DNA from: Angomonas ambiguus
Lineage: Eukaryota > Euglenozoa > Kinetoplastea > Trypanosomatida > Trypanosomatidae
DNA length: 64,000 bases
Reading direction: 5' to 3'
Assembly: GCA_019695575.1 (NCBI GenBank)
Contig: JADNSB010000001.1
Location: forward strand, 186,001 to 250,000
The notes under the pieces are model-generated. The model was not told where the DNA came from. It saw nothing but the letters and a program-made list of their open reading frames with translations, and made no database searches. Shown here piece by piece: positions 18,513 through 28,072 of the stretch; within the stretch, counting starts at the first letter, position 1, and each line of letters opens with the position of its first letter. The position numbers and the translations under genes were made by a program.

Positions 18513-21149
18513 ATGAAAACATCAGAAATCAGGACTAAGTTTTTAAAATTTTTCGAATCGAAAAATCATGTTATTTTGCCTTCTTCTTCTTTAGTACCTA
18601 TTGATGACCCAACTCTATTGTTTACAAATTCAGGAATGGTGCAATTTAAAGATATTTTTTCTGGAAAAGAGAAAACTAAGTACAAGAGGGTAGTGACTGC
18701 TCAGCGTTGTTTTAGAGCAGGGGGTAAACATAATGACCTTGAAAATGTTGGCTATACAGCTAGACATCATACATTTTTTGAGATGTTAGGTAATTTTAGT
18801 TTTGGTGATTATTTTAAACGTGAAGCAATTCATTATGCATGGGAATTGCTTACAAAAGTATATAAACTACCATCTAATAAATTATTTATCACTGTTTATC
18901 ATGATGATGATGAAGCTTATGATATTTGGCATAGTGAAATAGGTGTTCCTAATAGTTTAATATCTAGAATTGGTGATAATAAGGGATCAAAATTTGCATC
19001 TGACAATTTTTGGCAAATGTCTGATATTGGCCCTTGTGGACCTTGTTCAGAAATTTTTTATGATCATGGACCTAAATTTCATGGTGATCCTCCAGGTATT
19101 AGTGACGTAGAAGGTGATAGGTATGTTGAAATATGGAATCTAGTTTTCATGCAATTTTATATCGACAAGGCGCAGAAAATTTCTCGTTTACAGATTCCAT
19201 GTATAGATACTGGTATGGGTTTAGAAAGAATTGCAGCTGTTCTACAGAATGTTCATTCAAATTATGATACAGATTCCTTTAGAAAGTTGATATCTGCAAC
19301 TGCTTCAAAAATTGGAATTAAAGATCATTCTAATAATTCATTGAAGGTTATATCTGATCATTTACGTGCAGCTGTTTTCTTGATTGTTGATGGAGTATTA
19401 CCAAGCAATGATGGTCGTGGTTATGTATTAAGACGCATTATAAGAAGAGCTTTGAGACATTCTTATAAATTAGGGCATACTGGTTCTTTTCTATATAAAC
19501 TTGTTCCTGATCTTATTTTAGAAATGAGTGATGCTTATCCTGAGATAAGTAAGAAATCTGATTATGTCTCTAAAATTATTTTGCAAGAGGAAGATCGTTT
19601 TAGTGATACACTTATTCATGGAATGAAGATATTGAATTCTGCTATTTCTAAAATTAGTTATGGAAATAAATTAGATGATGATACTGTGTTTTCTTTGTAT
19701 GACACTTATGGATTTCCTGTAGATTTAACAGCAGATGTATGTAGAGAAAAAGGTATTTCAATCGATTTAAATTCTTTTGATAAACATATGAATTCTCAAC
19801 GTAATAAAGCTAGATCATCAGGTAAATTTAAATTAAATATTTATAGTAGTTTGGATTATGGTGATTTTGTTTCCGAATTTTACGGTTATGAAAAATATAA
19901 ATTAGAGAATTCAAAAATATTAGCTATTTATGTAAATGGTATTCTTGTAAAGAAGGTAGAGAAGATTCAAGAGGAAGTTTGTATTATTTTGGATAAAACG
20001 CCATTTTATGCAGAATCAGGTGGCCAAGTAGGCGATTCTGGTGTCTTAAAAAACAATGAAGCCGTTTTCATAGTTAATAATACATTTCTTGGAAATAAAA
20101 ATGTGTTTGTTCATAGTGGTATTTTAGAAAATGGTATATTACAAGTTGGTGATATAGTATCTTCTAGCGTTGATAGGACAAGACGTTTGAACATTTCTAA
20201 AAACCATTCTGCAACACATTTAATGCATTTCGCTCTTAGGGAAATATTAGGTTCTCATGTTCAGCAAAAAGGTTCATTGGTAGATCATGAGAGAATTAGA
20301 TTCGATTTTACACATGATTACGCACTTTCTTATTCACAAATTTCTCAAATAGAAGAAATAGTTAATTATTATATTATTTTAAATAGTGATGTGCTTACTG
20401 ATATCATTCCATATGAAAAAGCTATAAGTAGTGGAGCTATAGCTTTATTTAATGAAAAATATTCTAGTAAAGTAAGAGTTGTTTCTATTGGTCCTTCTGT
20501 CGAATTATGTGGTGGAACACATGTTGTTAAAACTGGTGATATTGGTTTTTTTAAAATTATTACTGAAAGTTCTATTTCTAATGGTGTCAGAAGAATTGAA
20601 GCTTGTACTGCATTAAAAGCTGTAAATTTTGCTAGCAAACAAAGTTTACTTTTACATGATATTTCCAAAATGTTTAATTCGAGTCATGGTGAACTATTAG
20701 ATCGAATATCCCAACATAATGATTATGTTAAACATAAGGAAAAAGAAAATCTTTCTTTGCGTAAAAAATTGGCTGCTAGTATTGTAGAATATATTTGTAT
20801 AGATAATATTGATAATAAAGATGATATCAATATTATTTCCTATTTTTTTGCGGATCTTGATAAGTCAATATTATTAGATATTATGGATTTTATAAAAAAT
20901 AGATTTGAAAAAGTAATAGTTGTACTGAGTACTAATGAGGTATCTAGCGGAAAGGGGATTTTGGTTTGTGGTGTTTCTAGCAATATTAAAGAAATTATAG
21001 AGGCTAGTGAGATAATGAATTTTTTTGCATCTTGTGTTAAAGGCAAAGGTGGGGGGCGTGCAAATACTGCTACTGGAAGCACTAATTATATTGAATTGTT
21101 GCCTAATGGTATTGAAAATACAAAAAAATGGATATTGAGTAGGATTTAA
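18513..21149 (+). CDS. alaS: alanyl-tRNA synthetase
   Basis: Charges tRNA-Ala and edits mischarged Ser/Gly. The 878 aa protein begins MKTSEIRTKFLKFFESK as in the family. The class II catalytic core is at 1-240 (ARHHTFFEMLGNFSFGDYF), then the tRNA-recognition region, the editing domain with HxxxH (HSATH, near 565) and CGGTH (near 666), and a C-terminal oligomerisation/DHHA1 domain with GGGRANTATGS. All key motifs are intact. It is followed at 7 bases by tusA. Confidence 0.97.
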   Translation: MKTSEIRTKFLKFFESKNHVILPSSSLVPIDDPTLLFTNSGMVQFKDIFSGKEKTKYKRVVTAQRCFRAGGKHNDLENVGYTARHHTFFEMLGNFSFGDYFKREAIHYAWELLTKVYKLPSNKLFITVYHDDDEAYDIWHSEIGVPNSLISRIGDNKGSKFASDNFWQMSDIGPCGPCSEIFYDHGPKFHGDPPGISDVEGDRYVEIWNLVFMQFYIDKAQKISRLQIPCIDTGMGLERIAAVLQNVHSNYDTDSFRKLISATASKIGIKDHSNNSLKVISDHLRAAVFLIVDGVLPSNDGRGYVLRRIIRRALRHSYKLGHTGSFLYKLVPDLILEMSDAYPEISKKSDYVSKIILQEEDRFSDTLIHGMKILNSAISKISYGNKLDDDTVFSLYDTYGFPVDLTADVCREKGISIDLNSFDKHMNSQRNKARSSGKFKLNIYSSLDYGDFVSEFYGYEKYKLENSKILAIYVNGILVKKVEKIQEEVCIILDKTPFYAESGGQVGDSGVLKNNEAVFIVNNTFLGNKNVFVHSGILENGILQVGDIVSSSVDRTRRLNISKNHSATHLMHFALREILGSHVQQKGSLVDHERIRFDFTHDYALSYSQISQIEEIVNYYIILNSDVLTDIIPYEKAISSGAIALFNEKYSSKVRVVSIGPSVELCGGTHVVKTGDIGFFKIITESSISNGVRRIEACTALKAVNFASKQSLLLHDISKMFNSSHGELLDRISQHNDYVKHKEKENLSLRKKLAASIVEYICIDNIDNKDDINIISYFFADLDKSILLDIMDFIKNRFEKVIVVLSTNEVSSGKGILVCGVSSNIKEIIEASEIMNFFASCVKGKGGGRANTATGSTNYIELLPNGIENTKKWILSRI

Positions 21150-21156
21150 TAATGCT

Positions 21157-21420
21157 ATGAATTCTAAAGAAAATAAAGAGTTAGAATTTGATTCTTGTAT
21201 TGATGCAAGAAGTTTGAATTGTCCATTACCTATATTAAAGACAAAAAAAGCTTTATCAGAAATGAAAAGTGGGCAAATTTTGCGTATAATAACCACAGAT
21301 GTTAATGCAAATGATGATTTTAAGATTTTTTCTAAACAAACTGGAAATATTATTATTATGCAACGCAAGAGTTTTATAGATAATTTGGAAGTTACAGAGC
21401 ATTTTTTACAAAAAAGATAA
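21157..21420 (+). CDS. tusA: TusA-type sulfur carrier protein
   Basis: Small sulfur-transfer protein; TusA passes persulfide sulfur from IscS toward the TusBCD-TusE-MnmA route for 2-thiouridine in tRNA. The 87 aa protein carries the family signature DARSLNCPLPILKTKKAL with the acceptor Cys22 in the CPxP motif. mnmA is in this window at 60.7 kb, consistent with such a role, though TusB-E are not seen here and a shorter direct IscS-TusA-MnmA route is only inferred. The gene follows alaS by 7 bases. Confidence 0.85.
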   Translation: MNSKENKELEFDSCIDARSLNCPLPILKTKKALSEMKSGQILRIITTDVNANDDFKIFSKQTGNIIIMQRKSFIDNLEVTEHFLQKR

Positions 21421-21448
21421 ATTTTATTTTGCAAATTTGCCTGAATGA

Positions 21449-21477
21449 TTGTTAAAATTACAAACTATTTTTATAGT
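21449..21477 (+). promoter_or_regulatory. candidate promoter for rpsP-rimM-trmD
   Basis: TTGTTA at 21449-21454 and TATAGT at 21472-21477, spacer 17 bases, located 26 bases before the rpsP ATG at 21503. Good spacing and position; activity not shown. Confidence 0.5.
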
Positions 21478-21502
21478 TAAATTAATTAGGATTTAAATTG
21501 TT

Positions 21503-21763
21503 ATGGTAGTTATTCGTTTGGCTCGTGGTGGATCAAAAAAAAGGCCTTTTTATAGTTTAGTCGCTACTGATTCTAGAAATCGTAGAGATGGAAGATTTAT
21601 AGAACGCTTAGGATTTTATAATCCTGTTGCTGTTGAAGGTCCTGATAAAATTAGAATTTCATTAGATAGAATTAAGTATTGGAAAGATAATGGTGCAGAA
21701 TTATCTTCTGTTGTTTCAAGATTGGTAAAAGAATATTCTAAGACACAGACTTCAAGTCTCTAA
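21503..21763 (+). CDS. rpsP: 30S ribosomal protein S16
   Basis: Primary-binding protein of the 30S subunit. At 86 aa it has the conserved start [17 protein letters not shown] and the segment [13 protein letters not shown]. It heads the conserved rpsP-rimM-trmD group; rimM starts 14 bases downstream. Confidence 0.98.
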   Translation: MVVIRLARGGSKKRPFYSLVATDSRNRRDGRFIERLGFYNPVAVEGPDKIRISLDRIKYWKDNGAELSSVVSRLVKEYSKTQTSSL

Positions 21764-21777
21764 TATAGAGTTAATTA

Positions 21778-22347
21778 ATGTTTGATGATTCTATTCCTAG
21801 TGATTTGATAGAGCTTGGTAAAGTTGTATCTTCATATGGCATTAGGGGTTCATTAAAGGTTTACCCATATTCAGATAACAAAGAAACTTTGTTATCTGTT
21901 TCTGATTGGTGGTTTTCTTCTTGTAATTGCCAATATAAACAATGTCAATGTAACCCTACATATAACCATTATAAGATAATTAGTTCAAAAGAATATAATA
22001 ATTTTATTATAATAAATATATTAGGCGTGAGTACAAGAGATGACTCGGATAAATTTCGTAATAGTAGAATTTATGTGTCTAGAAATTTATTTCCAAACCT
22101 AAAAGAAGATGAGTATTATTGGGTTGATTTGATAGGTTGTAAATTGTATGGTATTTCAAATTGTGAATCTGTTTTCATTGGAATGGTGACTGATATTTTT
22201 GAAAATGGTGCTCATCCTATATTGTGTGTTTTAAATACTGATGAAGATAAAAATAAAGAAATACTGATTCCTTTTGTGAAACTTTATATAGATAAAGTAG
22301 ACTTATTTAATCACGAAATTTTTACTAGTTGGTCATTAGAATATTAA
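21778..22347 (+). CDS. rimM: 16S rRNA processing protein RimM
   Basis: Binds ribosomal protein S19 and helps mature the 30S head. The 189 aa protein has the N-terminal RimM barrel (LGKVVSSYGIRGSLKVYPYSD at about 13-33) and the C-terminal PRC-barrel domain (about 108-189, with EYYWVDLIGCKLYG). An inserted loop after WWF carries four cysteines in a CxC-x4-CxC pattern (Cys49, 51, 56, 58), which looks like a small metal site and is unusual for this family in my knowledge. Its stop overlaps the trmD start (TAATG). Confidence 0.93.
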   Translation: MFDDSIPSDLIELGKVVSSYGIRGSLKVYPYSDNKETLLSVSDWWFSSCNCQYKQCQCNPTYNHYKIISSKEYNNFIIINILGVSTRDDSDKFRNSRIYVSRNLFPNLKEDEYYWVDLIGCKLYGISNCESVFIGMVTDIFENGAHPILCVLNTDEDKNKEILIPFVKLYIDKVDLFNHEIFTSWSLEY

Positions 22348-23138
22348 TGCGGTTAGATATTATAACTTTATTTCCTGAGATATTTGATATTGTAAATAAT
22401 ACAGGTGTTGTTGGAAGATCTTGTAAAAACAATATATGTAATATTCATACTTGGAATCCTAGGGATTTTTCTGATAGTAAAAGAAGGAGTGTGGATGACA
22501 AACCATATGGTGGTGGCCCTGGTATGGTTATGAAACCAATTCCGTTGGAAAATACTTTAAATGCTATAAATAAGAAACGCAATTTGAAAGATCAAGATTC
22601 ATCAACAGTTATTTTATTAACTCCGATAGGAAATATTTTTACTCAAAAAGATGCAGAAAAACTTTCTAAGACCGATGGATTTATTATAATTTGTGGTCGT
22701 TATGAAGGGATAGATAAAAGGTTTATAGATCGATTTGTTACAGATGAAATATCTATCGGTGATTTTATAATATCAGGTGGCGAAATAGCTGCTCTTGCTT
22801 TAATTGATTCTGTTATAAGGCTTTTGCCAGGAACTCTTAATAATAGAGATTCAATTCTATATGAGTCTTTTAGTGATGCTCATGATGGTTTATTGGAGCC
22901 ATATAGTTATACGCGTCCTTATGATTATAAGGGTGATTTTGTTCCAAATGTTCTTATAAATGGAGATCATAAAAAAATAAATATATGGCGCAGAAAAAGA
23001 GCTTTAGAAATTACTATGTTGCGTCGTCCTGATTTAATTGAAAAAGCACGTGATAAGGGTTTGCTATCTTATGATGATGAGAAAACAATGTCAGATTTTT
23101 TATCAAAAAAAAAGGATTATAATCAAATAGATATATAA
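22347..23138 (+). CDS. trmD: tRNA (guanine-N1)-methyltransferase TrmD
   Basis: Methylates G37 of tRNAs reading codons that start with C or certain other bases, preventing frameshifts. From the ATG at 22347 (MRLDIITLFPEIFD, the family start) it is 263 aa. SPOUT knot motifs are present: KPYGGGPGMVMK, ICGRYEGIDKRF and EISIGDFIISGGE. The start overlaps the rimM stop by one base. The stop codon lies inside the second arm of a terminator hairpin. rplS, the usual next gene, is absent; valS converges instead. Confidence 0.96.
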   Translation: MRLDIITLFPEIFDIVNNTGVVGRSCKNNICNIHTWNPRDFSDSKRRSVDDKPYGGGPGMVMKPIPLENTLNAINKKRNLKDQDSSTVILLTPIGNIFTQKDAEKLSKTDGFIIICGRYEGIDKRFIDRFVTDEISIGDFIISGGEIAALALIDSVIRLLPGTLNNRDSILYESFSDAHDGLLEPYSYTRPYDYKGDFVPNVLINGDHKKINIWRRKRALEITMLRRPDLIEKARDKGLLSYDDEKTMSDFLSKKKDYNQIDI

Positions 23139-23146
23139 TCCTTTTT
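23109..23146. terminator. bidirectional terminator between trmD and valS
   Basis: A 13-bp perfect stem: arms 23109-23121 and 23134-23146, 12-base loop, with A and T runs on the outer sides so that it can end transcription on both strands. It overlaps the end of trmD, including its stop codon (23136-23138). Serves the convergent pair trmD and valS. Confidence 0.7.
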
Positions 23147-23156
23147 AATTTATATA

Positions 23157-26030
23157 TTATAGTGCTTTTTTTATTTTATCAATTTGACTATTAATATTAG
23201 TAATGGTCAGTTGAAATTTTTCTAGTCTATTTTTTTCTTGATTTATAATGTTTTCTGGAGCATTTTGTATAAAATTATTATTTTGAAGTTTTAGGTTGCA
23301 TTTATTAATTTCCTCCATTATCTTATTTTGTTCTTTTTCTAATCTTAATAATTCTAAGTTGATATCTATTTTTATATCTAACATCAAATATGTTTCACCT
23401 ACTATTTGCACAGGGGCTTCTAATTTAGGAATATCATGTACTATTTCTATACTTCTTAGCTTTCCAAAGTGGATTATGTAAGGTGAATTACGTTTTAATT
23501 TTGTAATATTTCCTTTTACTAATAAAGGAATTTTATCAGCTGGAGATAGATTCATCGCCCCTCTGAGTGTTCTTACTGCTTCAATTTGAGATTTGAGTTC
23601 AATAAAATCTTCTTCTATTGCTAAATTTATTTTATTTCTATTTTCTTTTGGATATTCTTGTGTAGAAATACTTATAAAGTTATTATTAACATAATCATTG
23701 AAAAATAATGATACTTTTTGCCATAATTCTTCTGTGATAAATGGGATAATTGGATGTGCTAATCTCAGCACTTCTTCTAATACAATCAATAATGTTTTTT
23801 TAGTGCTATTTTGTTCTTTTTCTGAAAATTGTTTTATTTGTACTTTGGCTATTTCTAAATACCAATCACAAAATTCATCCCAAAAAAATTTGTATATAGT
23901 ATTAGCTACATTGTCAAATCGATATTCATCATATGCTTTTTTTACTTCTATAATAGTATTTTGTAATCTTGAAATAATCCAGTGATCAGCAAAAGAGAGG
24001 TATTGAGAATCATCGATATCATTTTTTGAGATCTTATAATCTTCTTCTACATTTAGTAATACGAATCTTGTTGCATTCCATAATTTATTACAGAAATTTC
24101 TATAACCTTCACATCTTTTTATGTCAAAATTTATATCACGTCCTAATGTTGCATAAGATGACATTGTAAATCTTAATGCATCTGTTCCTACTCCTTTTAT
24201 TCCTTGTGGGAATTGTTTTTTAGTAAGTTGTTTTATTTTTTCAGCCTGTTTTGGATTTAATAAACCTGATGTTCTTTTTTTTATCAAATTTTCTAGTTCT
24301 ATCCCATCTATCAAATCGAGTGGATCTAAAGTATTACCCTTAGATTTACTCATTTTTTTGCCTTCGGAATCTCTAATTAATCCATGGACATATATATTTT
24401 TGAATGGTATTTTACCTGTCATATGCTTTGTAAGCATTACCATTCTAGCAACCCAAAAAAATATAATATCAAAACCAGTGATTAATACATTCGAAGGTAG
24501 ATATTTTTGCATATCACTTGTTTCGTTAGGCCAGCCCATAGTAGTAAAAGGAATCAACCCAGAAGAAAACCATGTATCTAATACATCTTCATCTCGTTTT
24601 AGAATTCCGTTAACTCCAGCTATAGATGCTTTTTTATAGGCCTCTTTTTCATTATGAGCTACAAATATTTGGCCGTCTTCTGAATACCATGCTGGAATTT
24701 GATGCCCCCACCATAGTTGTCTAGATATACACCAGTCTTGTATATTTACCAACCATTGTTTATAAGTATTTTTCCAATTATCTGGATAGAATTTTATTTC
24801 TTCTTTTTCTATAACTTCTAGAGCTATTTTTGAAAGACTTTTACCAGGATTTATACTGTTATTTGGAGCTAACTTAGTAGTAGATACAAACCATTGATCA
24901 GTCAACATAGGTTCTAAAACAACCCCAGTTCTATCTCCTACTGGTTGGACAATCTTATGTGGTTCAGTTTTTATCAAAAAATTTGTATTATCCAATTTTT
25001 TTATTACTAATTCTCTTGCTTTGTAACGTTCTAATCCTTGAAATTCTTCAGGAACATTCTCGTTTAAATGGGCATCTTTGGTAAAAATTGAAATTAATGG
25101 TAAATTATGCCTAATAGCACACTGATAATCATTGAAATCATGGGCAGCAGTTATTTTTACACAACCAGTACCAAAATTAATATCAACAAAATTATCTGAT
25201 ATAATCGGAATTTGTCTATCAGTAATAGGTATATAAACATTTTTTCCTATTAAATGTTTATATCTATTGTCGTCAGGATGAATACATATAGCATTGTCTG
25301 CAAATATTGTTTCTGGACGAGTTGTCGCTATAACTAAATGTGTAGGGTTATCTATATCTTGTTCTACTATGTTATATTTTATATACCACATAAAAGAATC
25401 TGTTTCTTGCATTTCAACTTCTAAATCTGATACAGCTGTAAGAAGTTTTGGATCCCAATTGACTAGTTTTTGTCCTCTATATATTAAGCCTTGTTCATAA
25501 AGTCGTATAAAAGTTTCTATAACTCCAATGGACATATCTTCATCCATAGTGAAATATTCACGATCCCAATTTGCAGAAATCCCAAGACGCTTTATTTGAT
25601 CGGTAATGATGTTTCCAGATTTTTCTTTCCATTTCCATACTTCTTTAATAAACTTTTCTTTACCTATAGTGTATCTGGATTTATTTTCTTTCTCTAATTG
25701 TCTTTCTACCACTAATTGCGTTGCTATTCCAGCATGATCTGTACCTGGTACAAAAATAGTATTTTTACCTAACATTCTATTGTATCTTATTAAACAATCC
25801 ATTATGGTTTGGTTAAAAGCATGACCCATATGTAGAGTCCCTGTTACATTAGGAGGAGGAAATTGTATAGAATAGTTATCTTTTGTATCATTTAGTTTAT
25901 CTAAATTATTCTTTTCTTCAAAACATCCATTTCTATACCATTTTGTATACCATTTGTTTTCTATTTCTGATGGTTCAAAACTTTTATTTAGCATATTATT
26001 AATAATAATTTTTTTTGATTCTGTAATCAT
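23157..26030 (-). CDS. valS: valyl-tRNA synthetase
   Basis: Class Ia enzyme charging tRNA-Val, with an editing domain against Thr. At 957 aa it is full length. The HIGH equivalent is HMGH at 67-70 inside [15 protein letters not shown], the CP1 editing domain follows (about 220-420), the KMSKS motif is KKMSKSKGN near residue 558, then the anticodon-binding domain and a C-terminal coiled coil (about 890-957). The start at 26030 has CGGAA upstream; a second Met 12 codons in is possible but lacks a ribosome binding site. It converges with trmD. Confidence 0.97.
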   Translation of the reverse strand: MITESKKIIINNMLNKSFEPSEIENKWYTKWYRNGCFEEKNNLDKLNDTKDNYSIQFPPPNVTGTLHMGHAFNQTIMDCLIRYNRMLGKNTIFVPGTDHAGIATQLVVERQLEKENKSRYTIGKEKFIKEVWKWKEKSGNIITDQIKRLGISANWDREYFTMDEDMSIGVIETFIRLYEQGLIYRGQKLVNWDPKLLTAVSDLEVEMQETDSFMWYIKYNIVEQDIDNPTHLVIATTRPETIFADNAICIHPDDNRYKHLIGKNVYIPITDRQIPIISDNFVDINFGTGCVKITAAHDFNDYQCAIRHNLPLISIFTKDAHLNENVPEEFQGLERYKARELVIKKLDNTNFLIKTEPHKIVQPVGDRTGVVLEPMLTDQWFVSTTKLAPNNSINPGKSLSKIALEVIEKEEIKFYPDNWKNTYKQWLVNIQDWCISRQLWWGHQIPAWYSEDGQIFVAHNEKEAYKKASIAGVNGILKRDEDVLDTWFSSGLIPFTTMGWPNETSDMQKYLPSNVLITGFDIIFFWVARMVMLTKHMTGKIPFKNIYVHGLIRDSEGKKMSKSKGNTLDPLDLIDGIELENLIKKRTSGLLNPKQAEKIKQLTKKQFPQGIKGVGTDALRFTMSSYATLGRDINFDIKRCEGYRNFCNKLWNATRFVLLNVEEDYKISKNDIDDSQYLSFADHWIISRLQNTIIEVKKAYDEYRFDNVANTIYKFFWDEFCDWYLEIAKVQIKQFSEKEQNSTKKTLLIVLEEVLRLAHPIIPFITEELWQKVSLFFNDYVNNNFISISTQEYPKENRNKINLAIEEDFIELKSQIEAVRTLRGAMNLSPADKIPLLVKGNITKLKRNSPYIIHFGKLRSIEIVHDIPKLEAPVQIVGETYLMLDIKIDINLELLRLEKEQNKIMEEINKCNLKLQNNNFIQNAPENIINQEKNRLEKFQLTITNINSQIDKIKKAL

Positions 26031-26242
26031 TGAATATAATTCCGATAATGCTTATTTCAACTTAAAATGTGTATAATAAATTAGACCTTATATTATATAG
26101 GTTTAACTACTAATTTAATAACTTTTAATTATGGTTGGTTTAATTTGTTTTTATTTTATAGTATAACGATAAATCAAAAATAATTAGATTGTTATTTTAT
26201 TGTATATTATTGCTTTTACTAAATTAAAAAATAGGAATTTAA

Positions 26243-26674
26243 ATGGCTATTCAACGTACTTTATCAATAATAAAACCTGATGCAGTGTCTAAAAATTGTA
26301 TTGGGAAAATCATATCTCGTTTTGAAGAAAATGGTTTATTTATAGTAGCCTCGCGTTTTCATAAATTATCTACTTATGAGGCAGAGTCATTTTATTCTGT
26401 TCATAAAGAACGGCCTTTTTTTAGAGATTTAATAAATTTTATGATTTCAGGACCTGTATTTATTCAAGTTTTAGAAGGAGAAAATGCTATTCAAATTAAT
26501 CGTAATATTATGGGTGACACGGATCCAAAAAAAGCAAAGAAAGGAACAATTAGGGCTGATTTTGCTGATAATATAGATGCTAATGCTGTACATGGTTCTG
26601 ATTCAGAAGAAAATGCAAAGAATGAAATAGCTTTTTTCTTTTCTGAAATGGAAATCCATTCTCGTAAATTATAG
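26243..26674 (+). CDS. ndk: nucleoside diphosphate kinase
   Basis: Transfers gamma-phosphate from ATP to other nucleoside diphosphates, balancing NTP/dNTP pools. The 143 aa protein has the N-terminal signature [11 protein letters not shown] and the active-site NAVHGSDS with phosphorylated His117. AGGAA precedes the ATG closely. A modest promoter (TTGGTT at 26135-26140, 16 bases, TATAGT at 26157-26162) lies upstream in the divergent gap with valS. It stands 6 bases before rlmN, as in other betaproteobacteria. Confidence 0.97.
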   Translation: MAIQRTLSIIKPDAVSKNCIGKIISRFEENGLFIVASRFHKLSTYEAESFYSVHKERPFFRDLINFMISGPVFIQVLEGENAIQINRNIMGDTDPKKAKKGTIRADFADNIDANAVHGSDSEENAKNEIAFFFSEMEIHSRKL

Positions 26675-26680
26675 TTTTTT

Positions 26681-27802
26681 ATGGGAGATAATCTTTTTAT
26701 TAACCTGCTAGGTATGGATGATCTATCTTTAAGAAAAATTCTAGAAGAGTGTGATTGTTATAGTAATTACAGGATTTCTCAATTGAAGAGATGGATTCAT
26801 AAAGATCAAGTTGATTGTTTTGATCATATGACTAATCTTTCTATAAAACTACGTAATTATTTGAAAGCAGTAGCTAAAATAGAAGCAATGCCATTAAAAA
26901 CACAGTATTTTTCTATAGATGGAACTAGAAAATGGTTATTTGATGTTGGTTTTGATAATGCAGTTGAGACAGTTTTTATACCTGATAGCAATCGAAATAC
27001 TCTTTGTATATCTAGTCAGGCAGGTTGTACTGTAAATTGCAGTTTTTGTTTTACTGGTCAACAAGGATTTAATCGTAATTTGACTACTAGTGAAATTATT
27101 GGTCAGCTATGGTGGGCACAAAAAAATATAAATAATGATTTTTTTTCTGGAAATATAGATAAATCCATTATCAATTCTCCTAAAATAACTAATATAGTAA
27201 TGATGGGAATGGGAGAGCCTTTATTAAACTATGGACAGGTTCTTCCTGCTTTACGTTTGATGATAGATGAAAATTCATATGCATTATCAAAAAGAAAAAT
27301 AACTTTATCTACATCAGGTATAGTTCCTATGATTGATAAATTGGTTAATGATTGTCCTGTTTCTTTGGCTATTTCTTTACATGCTCCTAATGATGAACTA
27401 AGGGATAGGTTAGTACCAATAAATAAAAAATACCCACTACAAGAACTAATTAGTTCTTGTAAGAATTATGTGTCTTATGCACCTAGAGATTTTATTACAT
27501 TTGAATATTGTATGCTAGATAATATAAATGATTCAGATACACATGCTTTTGAATTGGTTGAGTTAGTAAGAAATATTAAATGTAAAATAAATTTAATACC
27601 ATTTAACTCATTTCCTAATTCCAAGTTGAAAAGATCTACACAAAGTAGAATTTTATCTTTTGTAAAAATATTAAATTCTCAAGGAATTATTACTACGGTA
27701 AGAAAAACGAGAGGTGATGATATAAATGCAGCATGTGGTCAATTGGCTGGTAGTATTAAAAATATTACTAAGATCAAGGTTAATGAATCTATTAAACTAT
27801 AA
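26681..27802 (+). CDS. rlmN: dual-specificity 23S rRNA/tRNA adenine C2 methyltransferase RlmN
   Basis: Radical-SAM enzyme methylating C2 of A2503 in 23S rRNA and A37 in several tRNAs. The 373 aa protein has the SAM/4Fe-4S motif CTVNCSFC (Cys116, 120, 123), the GMGEPLLNY segment and a C-terminal DDINAACGQLAG carrying the conserved methyl-transfer cysteine (about 351). It follows ndk by 6 bases. Downstream genes usual in Bordetella before hisS (a pilus-type lipoprotein gene, ispG) are missing. Confidence 0.96.
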   Translation: MGDNLFINLLGMDDLSLRKILEECDCYSNYRISQLKRWIHKDQVDCFDHMTNLSIKLRNYLKAVAKIEAMPLKTQYFSIDGTRKWLFDVGFDNAVETVFIPDSNRNTLCISSQAGCTVNCSFCFTGQQGFNRNLTTSEIIGQLWWAQKNINNDFFSGNIDKSIINSPKITNIVMMGMGEPLLNYGQVLPALRLMIDENSYALSKRKITLSTSGIVPMIDKLVNDCPVSLAISLHAPNDELRDRLVPINKKYPLQELISSCKNYVSYAPRDFITFEYCMLDNINDSDTHAFELVELVRNIKCKINLIPFNSFPNSKLKRSTQSRILSFVKILNSQGIITTVRKTRGDDINAACGQLAGSIKNITKIKVNESIKL

Positions 27803-28072
27803 ATATGAAAAATTATTAGTGATTTTTCATAACATAAAAATTTTTACTATATAAGTTTTATGAAATGTTAAACTAGTCTTGTATATTTATGATAAATAGT
27901 ATTTGTATAAATCTTGAGTTTTTTATGCTTTTTAGGATATATGATGATAATGTTATTCCGGTTTTCTAGTTATGGGATTACATTAAAAAAAGAGTAGTTT
28001 TTCAATTTTCATAAGTATATTATTTATTTTAGTTTTTAATGCTCTCACAAGAATTCTTTTTAAGAAAAAAGT
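27803..28072. other. AT-rich gap between rlmN and hisS
   Basis: 270 bases with no credible open frame. In Bordetella-like genomes ispG and a rodZ/pilF-type gene lie here; I see no recognisable remnant of either. It probably carries the hisS promoter, but I cannot pick one out with confidence. Confidence 0.4.

Noticed and set aside
20874-21434. 186 aa open frame on the minus strand opposite alaS and tusA
   Set aside because: It is antisense to two clearly recognisable genes and has the Ile/Phe/Leu/Ser-rich composition expected of the reverse of AT-rich coding DNA; no family motif or ribosome binding site.
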